Shown piece by piece: positions 42,308-49,189 of a DNA stretch of 49,189 nucleotides (position 1 is the first letter of the stretch; each line of letters begins with the position of its first letter). A program made the position numbers and the translations under genes. The DNA is from an uncultured Eubacteriales bacterium (lineage in GTDB: Bacteria; Bacillota; Clostridia; Oscillospirales; CAG-272): contig CAKSQF010000015.1 of NCBI GenBank assembly GCA_934486825.1, positions 1-49,189 on the forward strand. The letters run 5' to 3'. The notes under the pieces were generated by a model. It was not told the DNA's origin, did no database searches, and was given only the letters and a program-made list of their open reading frames with translations.

Positions 42308-43327
42308 TCAGAACTGACCGAGAAAACGCAGATCGTTTTCGTACAGGTTGCGCATGTCGTCGATTGCATATTTTATCATTACAATTCTTTCGATGCCCAT
42401 GCCGAAGGCAAAGCCGGAGTATATTTCCGGGTCGATATCGCATCCGCGAAGCACGTTCGGATGAACCATGCCCGCACCGAGTATCTCTATCCAGCCCTCG
42501 TTTTTGCACACTCGACAGCCTTTGCCGCCGCAGACAAAGCAGGATACATCGACCTCGGCTGACGGCTCGGTGAACGGGAAATGATGCGGACGGAAGCGGA
42601 TTCTGGTTTTTTCGCCGAACATCTGCTTTGCAAAGGTTTCAAGCATGCCCTTGAGGTCGGACATTGTTATGCCCTTGTCAACGACCAGCCCTTCAAACTG
42701 ATGGAACATCGGCGAATGTGTCGCGTCAACCTCGTCGGCGCGGTAGACTCTTCCGGGGGAGACGATTCTTATCGGCGGGCGCTGTTTTTCCATTACGCGG
42801 ACCTGCACGGGTGAGGTCTGCGAGCGGAGCAGGACCTTGTCGTTGATGTAGAAGGTGTCCTGCGTGTCCCTTGCGGGATGATTTTCGGGAATATTCAGCT
42901 TCCGGAAGTTGTATGTGTCGTATTCGACCTCGGGTCCCTCGGCAATCTCAAAGCCCATTGACCTGAATATGTCGCAAAGCTCGTTTTCGACCTGATCGAG
43001 CGGATGACGCTTGCCGATATCCACGCGTTTGCCGGGAATCGTGACGTCGATTGCCTCGCTTTCGAGCTTGGCAGTCAGCTTTTCGGCTTCGATCGCGCGT
43101 CTGCGCTCGGTTATGTCGTTTTCGATTGCTTCGCGGACTTCGTTTGCGAGCTGTCCGATCTTCGGGCGCTCCTCCGGAGAGAGCTTGCCCATCGTGCGCA
43201 GGACTGCCGTAAGGGCGCCCTTTTTGCCGAGAAACTCCACGCGTACCGCCTCAAGCTCGTCGTTGCCCTTTATTGCGGCAAGCTTTGCTTCGGCGTCGGC
43301 TTTGATCTTGAGAAGTGTTTCTTTCAT
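42308..43327 (-). CDS. pheS: Phenylalanine-tRNA ligase alpha subunit
   Basis: A 339-aa protein. An N-terminal coiled coil (about 1-85) is followed by the class II synthetase core with motif 2 (RVYRADEVDATHSPMFHQFEG) and motif 3 (GFAFGMGIERIVMIKY). It charges tRNA-Phe. AAAGGAC ribosome-binding site. Preceded by a T-box leader with a UUC specifier. Confidence 0.97.
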   Translation of the reverse strand: MKETLLKIKADAEAKLAAIKGNDELEAVRVEFLGKKGALTAVLRTMGKLSPEERPKIGQLANEVREAIENDITERRRAIEAEKLTAKLESEAIDVTIPGKRVDIGKRHPLDQVENELCDIFRSMGFEIAEGPEVEYDTYNFRKLNIPENHPARDTQDTFYINDKVLLRSQTSPVQVRVMEKQRPPIRIVSPGRVYRADEVDATHSPMFHQFEGLVVDKGITMSDLKGMLETFAKQMFGEKTRIRFRPHHFPFTEPSAEVDVSCFVCGGKGCRVCKNEGWIEILGAGMVHPNVLRGCDIDPEIYSGFAFGMGIERIVMIKYAIDDMRNLYENDLRFLGQF

Positions 43328-43371
43328 CTTTGAATGTCCTTTCGTAAATCTTTTTTCGAAAAAAATAAAAA

Positions 43372-43391
43372 CACCCTGTGAAAACAGGGTG
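43372..43391 (-). terminator. Regulatory terminator of the pheST T-box
   Basis: An 8-bp stem (CACCCTGT and complement), a 4-nt loop, and a long T-run on the minus strand. Confidence 0.88.
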
Positions 43392-43481
43392 AGAGCATAG
43401 CTTCACGGTACCACCTGATCCGTCCCGCAGACGCGGAACCTCGACGCCGTTAACGGAGCGACCCGTACAGAGCTATAAACC

Positions 43482-43602
43482 TGCGGCGCTGCCCATTTTG
43501 GCACTTGCCCCTATGGCGCTGCACCCCTGCGGTACTGCTCCATATGGCATTGCCCCTATGGCGCTGCCCACTTTGGCGCTGCACCCCTGCGGTACTGCCC
43601 CC
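43482..43602 (-). repeat. Minisatellite inside the pheST T-box, 8 copies of ~15 bp
   Basis: Eight tandem units of 14-16 bp with the plus-strand consensus TATGGCGCTGCCCCN. Each unit has GGY-N3/4-GCC type arms (for example GGC-GCT-GCC, GGC-ATT-GCC, GGC-ACTT-GCC, GGT-ACT-GCC), so each could form a very small hairpin in the RNA. A higher-order period of 60 bp is also visible: the sequence from 43516 is repeated from 43576 over 23 bases. The block sits between Stem I and the antiterminator. Confidence 0.85.
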
Positions 43603-43731
43603 GGTGTTGACCCTGTCTGCTGGACGGCGAAAGGCGCAGCCCGATCCCGCATCCGCTTTCAGCCGTGGCGGACGCTCTCTGTAAGGAATCTTTTCGGCAT
43701 TGCCGACCGTTTCATCGCATTTATCGTCAGT

Positions 43732-43760
43732 AGTCTATCATATTTTTTTGCCGTTGTCAA
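43732..43760 (-). promoter_or_regulatory. Promoter of pheST
   Basis: On the minus strand: TTGACA (43760-43755), 17-bp spacer, TAGACT (43737-43732). Confidence 0.8.
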
Positions 43761-43814
43761 GTTGTTTGATAAAAAAGGTTTATGTTTTTCAACGATTATA
43801 TCCTTTTCAGCCTG

Positions 43815-43843
43815 TTGACATATCGGGCAAAAGATGATAAAAT
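43815..43843 (+). promoter_or_regulatory. Promoter of the HAD-U32 pair
   Basis: TTGACA at 43815-43820, 17-bp spacer, TAAAAT at 43838-43843. Confidence 0.85.
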
Positions 43844-43881
43844 ATAGCAAATGAAGATGAGCACCCGAAAGGAGAAAACAT

Positions 43882-44562
43882 ATGCCGGAATATCGCTTTG
43901 ACACACTGCTGTTTGATCTTGACGGAACGATAGTCGATTCCGCGCCCGGTGTGACGAGGGCTTTTGCCTATGCACTGAAAAAATACGGGATCGATGCCGA
44001 TCCGGATGACCTGAAAAAGGTGGTAGGACCGCCGCTTTCGCAGTCGTTTGTCGATTTCTACGGCTTTTCGCGGGAAAAGGCGACCGAAGCGGTCGAAAAA
44101 TACAGGGAATATTACAGAGATCGCGGAATATTCGAGTGTGAGCTTTACGACGGAATATCCGATCTGCTCTCCGATCTGCACGGAAGGGGACTCAAACTGC
44201 TTGTTGCGTCCTCAAAGCCGACTGTCTTTGTGAAAAAGATCGCCGTACATTTCGGTATCGACGGCTGTTTCTCGCATATAGTCGGAGCCGAGCTTGACGG
44301 AAGACGGACAGACAAAAGCGAGGTTGTCGCCGAAGCGATCGCACTTTCGGGAAGCGACAGGGAAAAAATACTTATGGTCGGCGACCGATCGTTCGATGTC
44401 GTCGGCGGGCATAATATGGGAGTAAAGGTAGCGGCGGTCGGCTGGGGCTACGGCAATGCCGAAGAACTTGCCGAAGCCGATTATACCGTAAGTGCTCCGA
44501 AGGAGATAATCGGGCTGATCGGCGGAGTGCCGGATGCCGGAACGAAAAGGGGAAGAATATGA
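43882..44562 (+). CDS. HAD-family phosphatase (phosphoglycolate phosphatase-like)
   Basis: A 226-aa HAD-superfamily hydrolase. Motif I is FDLDGTIVD (nucleophile Asp12, acid Asp14), motif II is LLVASSKP, motif III includes K in TDKSEV, and motif IV is VGDRSFDVVGG. The small helical cap between motifs I and II matches the phosphoglycolate phosphatase/beta-phosphoglucomutase group. It removes phosphate from a small molecule; the substrate cannot be told. It shares an ATGA overlap with the next gene. Confidence 0.88.
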   Translation: MPEYRFDTLLFDLDGTIVDSAPGVTRAFAYALKKYGIDADPDDLKKVVGPPLSQSFVDFYGFSREKATEAVEKYREYYRDRGIFECELYDGISDLLSDLHGRGLKLLVASSKPTVFVKKIAVHFGIDGCFSHIVGAELDGRRTDKSEVVAEAIALSGSDREKILMVGDRSFDVVGGHNMGVKVAAVGWGYGNAEELAEADYTVSAPKEIIGLIGGVPDAGTKRGRI

Positions 44563-45797
44563 AAAACAAACCCGAACTCCTGCTTCCCGCAGGTAATTTT
44601 GAAAAAATGAAGGCGGCACTGCGCTTCGGTGCCGATGCTGTCTATCTTGCGGGAAAAAGCTTCGGCATGCGTGCCGCCGCAGATAATTTTGACGGCGAGG
44701 CGCTTTCGCAGGCGCTCGGATATGCGCACGCGCTCGGCAAAAAGGTCTATCTGACCGTCAACATCACCCCGCATGTGAACGAATATCCGGCGCTTGAAGC
44801 CTATTTTGCCGCTCTTGCGGAGGATACCGAGAAGCCCGACGGGCTGATAATCGCCGATCCCGGCGTATTCATGCTCGCAAAGAAAATGCTTCCGGATGTC
44901 GAACGTCATATTTCGACGCAGGCGGGAGCGGTGTCCGACCGCGACTGCATGTTCTGGTACGAAATGGGTGCTTCGAGGATCGTGCTTGCGCGCGAGCTGT
45001 CGCTTGCCGAGATAAAGGAGATACGCGGAAAAATTCCCGCAGACCTTGAACTTGAGGCATTTATACATGGTTCAATGTGCGTGTCGTTCAGCGGACGCTG
45101 TCTTTTGTCCGAGCATTTCGTGGACAGGGACGGCAACAGGGGCTTTTGCGCCCAGCCCTGCCGCTGGGAATACAATCTGTACGAGCTTGTCGAGGCAAAG
45201 CGTCCCGAAATGCATCTCCCGATCGAGCAGACCGACAGGGGGACGTTCATCATGTCAAGCAAGGATATGTGTACGATAGAGCACATTCCCGAACTTGCGG
45301 AAAGCGGGATATCCTCATTCAAGGTGGAGGGGAGAATGAAGTCGGCGTATTATGCCGCGGTTACCGCAAACACCTACCGTATGGCAATCGACAGATATGC
45401 CGCATCTCCCGACCGCTACGTATATGATCCGGCATGGAAAAGAGAGCTTGAATCGGTCACTCACCGCGAGTACTGCTCCGGATACTATTTTGATGATCCG
45501 ATGAAGAACGGTCAACTTGTGACGGTCGGCGGATATCTTTCAGAAAAAGCCTATCTTGCGACCGTAATATCCTACGACCGCGACAAAAAGCGCGCACTGC
45601 TGATGCAGAAGAACAAAATCCGCGAGGGGGACAGCTGCGAACTTCTGACGCCCGGCTCGGTCGGGATACCCTTCACGGCGACCGATATGAGAGACGAAAA
45701 CGGGGAAAAGATCGATGCGGCACCCCATCCGTATCAGCTGTTTTCGATTGCCGCCGATTTTGAAATGAAGGAGGGGGACATCGTCCGCTCTGTCTGA
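44559..45797 (+). CDS. Peptidase U32 family protein (tRNA/rRNA hydroxylation type)
   Basis: A 412-aa U32-family protein. The N-terminal domain has the ELLLPAGNFEKMKAALRFGADAVY signature, and the four conserved Cys typical of Fe-S members lie in SMCVSFSGRCLLS, FCAQPCRWE and nearby positions. Relatives include TrhP and RlhA, which hydroxylate tRNA U34 or 23S rRNA using prephenate; some U32 proteins were called collagenases. The RNA-hydroxylation role is more likely here but I cannot decide from sequence which RNA. The ATG overlaps the previous gene by four bases. Confidence 0.85.
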   Translation: MKNKPELLLPAGNFEKMKAALRFGADAVYLAGKSFGMRAAADNFDGEALSQALGYAHALGKKVYLTVNITPHVNEYPALEAYFAALAEDTEKPDGLIIADPGVFMLAKKMLPDVERHISTQAGAVSDRDCMFWYEMGASRIVLARELSLAEIKEIRGKIPADLELEAFIHGSMCVSFSGRCLLSEHFVDRDGNRGFCAQPCRWEYNLYELVEAKRPEMHLPIEQTDRGTFIMSSKDMCTIEHIPELAESGISSFKVEGRMKSAYYAAVTANTYRMAIDRYAASPDRYVYDPAWKRELESVTHREYCSGYYFDDPMKNGQLVTVGGYLSEKAYLATVISYDRDKKRALLMQKNKIREGDSCELLTPGSVGIPFTATDMRDENGEKIDAAPHPYQLFSIAADFEMKEGDIVRSV

Positions 45798-45845
45798 AAA
45801 GGCGCCTTCAAATGTGTACAAACAGTAATATTTTCGGCTTTCTTA

Positions 45846-45874
45846 TTGACAAAGACAGGAAAATATAATATAAT
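45846..45874 (+). promoter_or_regulatory. Promoter of the membrane transposase-like gene
   Basis: TTGACA at 45846-45851, 17-bp spacer, TATAAT at 45869-45874: full consensus. Confidence 0.9.
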
Positions 45875-45909
45875 GCATTCGAATAAAAGATGCAGTTGGG
45901 AGTGTTTTT

Positions 45910-47070
45910 GTGCTTTTTTTTATTGTTTTACTGATAATTCTTGGAGTAGCTGCTCTTTGCGCCGGAGTCGTGTTCGGTGAAATTTATCTTACCAGAAAAA
46001 AGAATGTTTTCTACGGGCTTATCCCCGTGGGCGGAGTCGCCGCTCTTTCCTATATAGTGCTTATAATAATGCTTATCGCGGGTGCCGGCGGAACGGCGAA
46101 GTTCGTGACCTTCTATCTTCTTCAGATACCGGTCATTGCCGGAGTCGTGACCCTTGTTGCTTTCAGAAGGAAATACCGCCGCCGCGAATCGGACGAAAAC
46201 GCACGTCAGGCACGGCTTCAGAACGCGCGTCGCCTTGAAGCCGAAAAACAGCAACGTCTTGCGGTCCTTCTCAAGGGATTCAGATGTGCGGAGAGCGAAA
46301 TGAAGCTTGAAGGTCAGCGGGATATCGTTATGCTCGCAAAGTCGGGCAGGAGCGTCTCTCAGATAGCCGGAGAAGCCGGATGTCCCGAAAGCGAGGTCGA
46401 GCGGATACTTGATGCGTTTGAGCGTTATGCTACCCGTGTGGACCCGGACGAGTCCGAATCGACCGACCGCATACTTACTCCCGAGCAGGAGGAGAGTATC
46501 GTTAACTATCTCGTAAACTCAACTCCCGCCGAGAACAACCTGTCGGCATCGATGCTCTGGAACAGGACGACAGCAAGACTTCTTGCGTCGAATCTGCTCG
46601 GAGTGAACCTTTCGACCCGCATGGTATCGGCATATCTTGCGCATTGGGGACTCACGGTTCCCGAGAAGCAGACGATAAAGGCGCGCAGTGCGCGTCCTGC
46701 CGTCCGTCTCTGGCTTGCGGGCGATTACGAGAAGATCAGGCAGAAGGCGCACGACGGCGGCGGAGAGCTTATATGGATATACACCGTGGTGCCCGAGGGA
46801 ATCTCGGATGTGTCTGTTTCGGTTCCGAAAAATCCGATAATGCTTTGCGCGGTATCGGCTGAGGGATCGATCGCGTTCAGAGTGTATGACAAGGATCTCG
46901 GCGCATGCTTTACCGATTTTGTGGCATCGCTTACCGCGCTTCCGGGACGTAAATTCTACGCAATCATCAACGAAAATTACGATAAATATATGGATACGCT
47001 CGGCAGGGACCGCCGCCGCGCACTGTCCGACAGGATCGAATTTTTCAGCGGCGAGATCGAAAACGGCTGA
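45910..47070 (+). CDS. Membrane-anchored IS630-transposase-derived protein
   Basis: A 386-aa protein with a GTG start (GGGAG nine bases upstream). Three hydrophobic segments (about 1-24, 36-57 and 65-85) are followed by a charged helix (about 88-120), a helix-turn-helix (DIVMLAKSGRSVSQIAGEAG...SEVERIL, about 132-165), and a winged-helix of the HTH_33 type (about 188-250: LLGVNLSTRMVSAYLAHWGL). The remainder (about 255-386) follows the IS630 DDE fold, but the first catalytic Asp (W-x-D-E in transposases) is Thr in LIWIYTVV, the second motif (L-D-N) reads INEN, and the third acidic residue region is absent. It is therefore not an active transposase. Role unknown, possibly a membrane-linked DNA-binding regulator. 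Confidence 0.75.
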   Translation: MLFFIVLLIILGVAALCAGVVFGEIYLTRKKNVFYGLIPVGGVAALSYIVLIIMLIAGAGGTAKFVTFYLLQIPVIAGVVTLVAFRRKYRRRESDENARQARLQNARRLEAEKQQRLAVLLKGFRCAESEMKLEGQRDIVMLAKSGRSVSQIAGEAGCPESEVERILDAFERYATRVDPDESESTDRILTPEQEESIVNYLVNSTPAENNLSASMLWNRTTARLLASNLLGVNLSTRMVSAYLAHWGLTVPEKQTIKARSARPAVRLWLAGDYEKIRQKAHDGGGELIWIYTVVPEGISDVSVSVPKNPIMLCAVSAEGSIAFRVYDKDLGACFTDFVASLTALPGRKFYAIINENYDKYMDTLGRDRRRALSDRIEFFSGEIENG

Positions 47071-47095
47071 TCCGCAAAACAATCTTATAAGGCAC

Positions 47096-47121
47096 GCTCC
47101 CCCGGCATCGGTCGGGGGAGC
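47096..47121 (+). terminator. Terminator of the transposase-like gene
   Basis: A 9-bp GC-rich stem (GCTCCCCCG and complement) with an 8-base loop, followed by a T-run. Confidence 0.88.
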
Positions 47122-47151
47122 AGATTTTTTATACTTTTTTTCGGTCGGCTC

Positions 47152-47180
47152 TTGAATTTGCCGCAATTTCGTGCTATACT
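47152..47180 (+). promoter_or_regulatory. Promoter of the large surface protein
   Basis: TTGAAT at 47152-47157, 17-bp spacer, TATACT at 47175-47180. Confidence 0.75.
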
Positions 47181-47186
47181 GCTGTT

Positions 47187-47202
47187 AAATGATCGGTCAT
47201 TT
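47187..47202. promoter_or_regulatory. Palindromic operator candidate
   Basis: AAATGA-TCGG-TCATTT, a 16-bp inverted repeat starting seven bases after the -10 box, which is close to the expected transcription start. The spacing and symmetry suit a TetR- or MarR-type repressor. Confidence 0.55.
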
Positions 47203-47306
47203 ATTCAAACAAACAGCATGTGCGGTAAGCATTACCGCTTTGCGGACTGTATAAACGGAGATCGGAATAAATGTCGCTCACAGTACCAGGGCGGAGGTAA
47301 CGCAAA

Positions 47307-49189
47307 ATGAAAAAACGATTACTCGGTGTCCTGCTTGCTTTATGTATGATGCACTGTATTATACCGGTCGCGGCATTTGCCGCGAATGTCGGCAGTCGGC
47401 AGTCGGTACTCGCGTCGGCATCGGGCGGGACGGTTACGGTATCCACGGCGGCGGAGCTAACTTCCGCAGTGTCGGACGACGAAACCTGCGAAACAGTCAA
47501 AATGACGGCGGATATTACAATTGACACCACATTGTCCGTTAAACGCACTGTCACCCTTGACCTCAACGGTTGTGTGCTGAAATACGAAAACAGTGAACCG
47601 GGACACGTGGTCATGGTGGAAAAAGGCACTTTGACGATAAGTGACAGTGACCGGACAAAGTATCACAAATTTACTCCGGACAGCAGCGGACTTTGGGTGC
47701 TTGACGAAGCAAACGGTACGGAATCTCTTCCGGGCGGCATAATTACCGGTGGTCATTACGAATGGGGCGGCGGAGTGTATGTTATGCCTGACGTCGGTGG
47801 TAAGTATAACACCGCACTTGTTATGAACGGCGGAGCAATTGTCGGCTGCAAAGCCGACAGAAGGGGCGGCGGAGTATTCGGTTATGATATCACGATGAAC
47901 ACCCCGGCAAGGATCGTCGGGTGTACCGCCGGTACTTTCGGCGGAGGTGTTTATGTGTCCCTCGGCAAAATTGTCATGAACGGGGGCACTATCGAAAATT
48001 GCACTGCCGGTAAGGGCGGCGGAGTATACTTACATGGTCCGTTTGACAGTTTTATCATGTCCGGCGGCAGGATTGCTTATTGTCATGCCACAAGTTGCGG
48101 CGGCGGCGTGTATACCGACGGAATCTTCAACATGAGCGGTAATGCGTTCATCTTCGGTTGTACGGTCGGTGACGAAGGTGCCGGAAGCGGGCTGTATGCG
48201 GATAAAGATTCAACCTGCACGCTGGATGGCGGAAGGCTGGGAACCAAAAACAGCGAGAAAGCCGGTTATGACGGTGTTGTCAACAAGGGTACCATTAACG
48301 GAAGCGGTGCGACGATATACGGCAAGGTTGTCAACGAGAGCAGCGGAACCATTACAGGCGGCACTTATAACGGTACGGTACAGAATAACAAAGGTACCGT
48401 TACCGGCGGTAATTTCACAACCCGAAGCGGCACGCTCGTAATCACTTTTAATCCCGATAACGGCGAAGAGGTTACCGGACAGGAAGTCAAATGGAGCAAA
48501 AACGGGGCAAAACTCACCGAACCGAGCCCGCCTCCGACCAAAGAAGGATATACTTTTGTCGGCTGGCATTATGATAATAACGGCACAAAAACAAAATGGA
48601 ACTTTGCCTCCGACAAAGTGAAATATACCATGACGCTCACGGCTGTCTTTGAGAAAACACATGTCCACACATGGGGCGAATGGATTTCCGACGGCAACGG
48701 TACGCATACCCGCACCTGCTCGGAGGACAGCGGTCATACCGAAACGGTCAACTGCTCCGGCGGTACGCCGACATGTATCGCAAAGGCGGTCTGCGACTTC
48801 TGTCACCGATCATACGGCACGGAGAATCCCGTAAATCACAGCGGCACGGAGCAGTGGATAACGACAGCCGCCACTCATACAAAGAAGTGGAGTTGTTGCG
48901 GCGCACAGATTACCGAGATCGAAGCCCATAAATGGGCGGACGGAATGTGCGGTGAATGTGAATACACCTGTCTGCATACCGACGGGGACAAAGATCATAC
49001 CTGCGATTATTGCGGAAAGACAATGTCCGAACACGCCGACGAGAATAAAGATCACAACTGTGACTATTGCGGAAAGACAATGTCCGAACATAGCGATGAG
49101 GATAAAAATCACATCTGCGATTATTGCGGAAAGACAATGTCCGAGCATGCCGACGAGAATAAAAATCACATCTGCGATTATTGCGGAAA
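47307..49189 (+). CDS. Large secreted surface protein with Cys/His repeats (partial)
   Basis: An open frame from ATG (GGAGG nine bases upstream) to the window end, 627 codons without a stop. It has a signal peptide (about 1-27), a beta-helix-like region with repeated GGGVY and Asn/Gly-rich turns (about 150-370), an InlB/Flg_new repeat (about 374-450), and a Cys/His-rich region (from about 452). This ends in 19-residue units of the form CDYCGKTMSEHADENKDHN. Sorting signal not seen because the 3' end lies outside the window. It resembles the pilin backbone at 26105-27934 in combining InlB repeats and CxxC/H repeats. Confidence 0.8.
   Translation, partial: MKKRLLGVLLALCMMHCIIPVAAFAANVGSRQSVLASASGGTVTVSTAAELTSAVSDDETCETVKMTADITIDTTLSVKRTVTLDLNGCVLKYENSEPGHVVMVEKGTLTISDSDRTKYHKFTPDSSGLWVLDEANGTESLPGGIITGGHYEWGGGVYVMPDVGGKYNTALVMNGGAIVGCKADRRGGGVFGYDITMNTPARIVGCTAGTFGGGVYVSLGKIVMNGGTIENCTAGKGGGVYLHGPFDSFIMSGGRIAYCHATSCGGGVYTDGIFNMSGNAFIFGCTVGDEGAGSGLYADKDSTCTLDGGRLGTKNSEKAGYDGVVNKGTINGSGATIYGKVVNESSGTITGGTYNGTVQNNKGTVTGGNFTTRSGTLVITFNPDNGEEVTGQEVKWSKNGAKLTEPSPPPTKEGYTFVGWHYDNNGTKTKWNFASDKVKYTMTLTAVFEKTHVHTWGEWISDGNGTHTRTCSEDSGHTETVNCSGGTPTCIAKAVCDFCHRSYGTENPVNHSGTEQWITTAATHTKKWSCCGAQITEIEAHKWADGMCGECEYTCLHTDGDKDHTCDYCGKTMSEHADENKDHNCDYCGKTMSEHSDEDKNHICDYCGKTMSEHADENKNHICDYCG
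49002..49189 (+). repeat. 57-bp tandem coding repeats
   Basis: The codons for the Cys of CDYCGK start at 49002, 49059, 49116 and 49173, exactly 57 bp apart, encoding 19-residue units. The array continues past the window end. Units are nearly identical in DNA, which suggests recent expansion. Confidence 0.9.

Larger units (their letters stand above)
43372..43731 (-). promoter_or_regulatory. T-box riboswitch of pheST, phenylalanine specifier (UUC)
   Basis: On the minus strand the leader has the AGAGAG motif of Stem I, a specifier loop reading CCT-TTC-GC (TTC at 43631-43629), the T-box AGGTGGTACCGTGAAG near 43401-43416, and an intrinsic terminator (43372-43391). Uncharged tRNA-Phe should favour the antiterminator. 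The T-box sequence differs from the commoner GGTGGTACCGCG in its last bases. An 8-copy minisatellite lies between Stem I and the antiterminator. Confidence 0.9.

Noticed and set aside
43498..43818. A 106-codon plus-strand frame of Ala/Leu/Pro/His repeats
   Set aside because: It runs through the minisatellite and Stem I of the pheST T-box and has no ribosome-binding site. The repeats are explained by the RNA leader, and the frame arises from the ~15-bp unit being nearly a multiple of three.
45910..47070. An active insertion sequence of the IS630 family
   Set aside because: The catalytic acids are altered or absent, membrane segments are fused to the N-terminus, and no terminal inverted repeats or TA duplications are seen around the gene.
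1..49189. CRISPR arrays or toxin-antitoxin modules
   Set aside because: The tandem repeats found are a minisatellite in a T-box, coding repeats and duplicated genes. None has CRISPR-like repeat and spacer spacing, and no Cas genes are present. No small gene pair had toxin-antitoxin features.

Overview
The window looks like a chromosomal piece of an anaerobic, endospore-forming member of the Clostridia, probably a gut or rumen Oscillospiraceae/Ruminococcaceae-like bacterium of moderate GC. The evidence is a sigE-spoIIGA pair, T-box leaders on pheST and on a tryptophan transporter, a CIRCE-controlled hsp20, a class C sortase pilus locus, and many genes for handling glycans. Most promoters are textbook sigma-A sites (TTGACA, 16-18 bp spacer, TATAAT). 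The family-level assignment is inference.

Layout. 1-2.6 kb: a tandem array of near-identical lipoprotein genes joined by a repeated 15-bp-stem hairpin, plus two small lipoproteins. 2.7-3.9 kb: an isolated holin/endolysin pair. 4.0-6.1 kb: an FAD oxidoreductase and hsp20 with CIRCE. 6.2-9.4 kb: trpXYZ behind a UGG-specifier T-box. 9.4-12.1 kb: a DUF1846 protein and a CE15-type esterase. 12.2-13.4 kb: a dGTPase-like HD protein. 13.5-17.8 kb: an operon of NanA-like aldolase, NodB-type deacetylase, AraC regulator and sialidase-like propeller, which suggests processing of a sialic-acid-like or acetylated sugar. 17.9-20.7 kb: mscL and a TetR-controlled ABC exporter. 20.8-22.5 kb: a two-gene minimal SUF-like (SmsCB) Fe-S assembly system. 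22.6-24.2 kb: sigE and spoIIGA. 24.3-28.1 kb: a sortase/pilin operon.

28.2-33.0 kb: a GH5-like glycosidase, a ribokinase, a CBM9-like lipoprotein and an acyltransferase with an embedded zinc ribbon. 33.2-37.8 kb: a three-gene set with an HTH-ADP-ribosylglycohydrolase (ARH) fusion, a 41-aa peptide, and a secreted 934-aa ARH with two C-terminal carbohydrate-binding-like modules. 38.1-39.8 kb: a CHAP hydrolase, tRNA-Gly(GCC) and a thioredoxin-like protein with a CVHC active site. 39.9-43.8 kb: pheT and pheS behind a T-box leader that carries an eight-copy ~15-bp minisatellite. 43.8-47.1 kb: a HAD phosphatase, a U32 protein, and a membrane-anchored protein derived from an IS630-type transposase with a degraded catalytic centre. 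47.2 kb to the end: a large secreted repeat protein that runs off the window in 57-bp Cys/His repeats.

The best candidates for something undescribed are the ARH pair with its small peptide (33.2-37.8 kb), the membrane-anchored transposase derivative (45.9-47.1 kb) and the minisatellite inside the pheST T-box (43.48-43.60 kb). There is no CRISPR array, no complete insertion sequence and no complete prophage.
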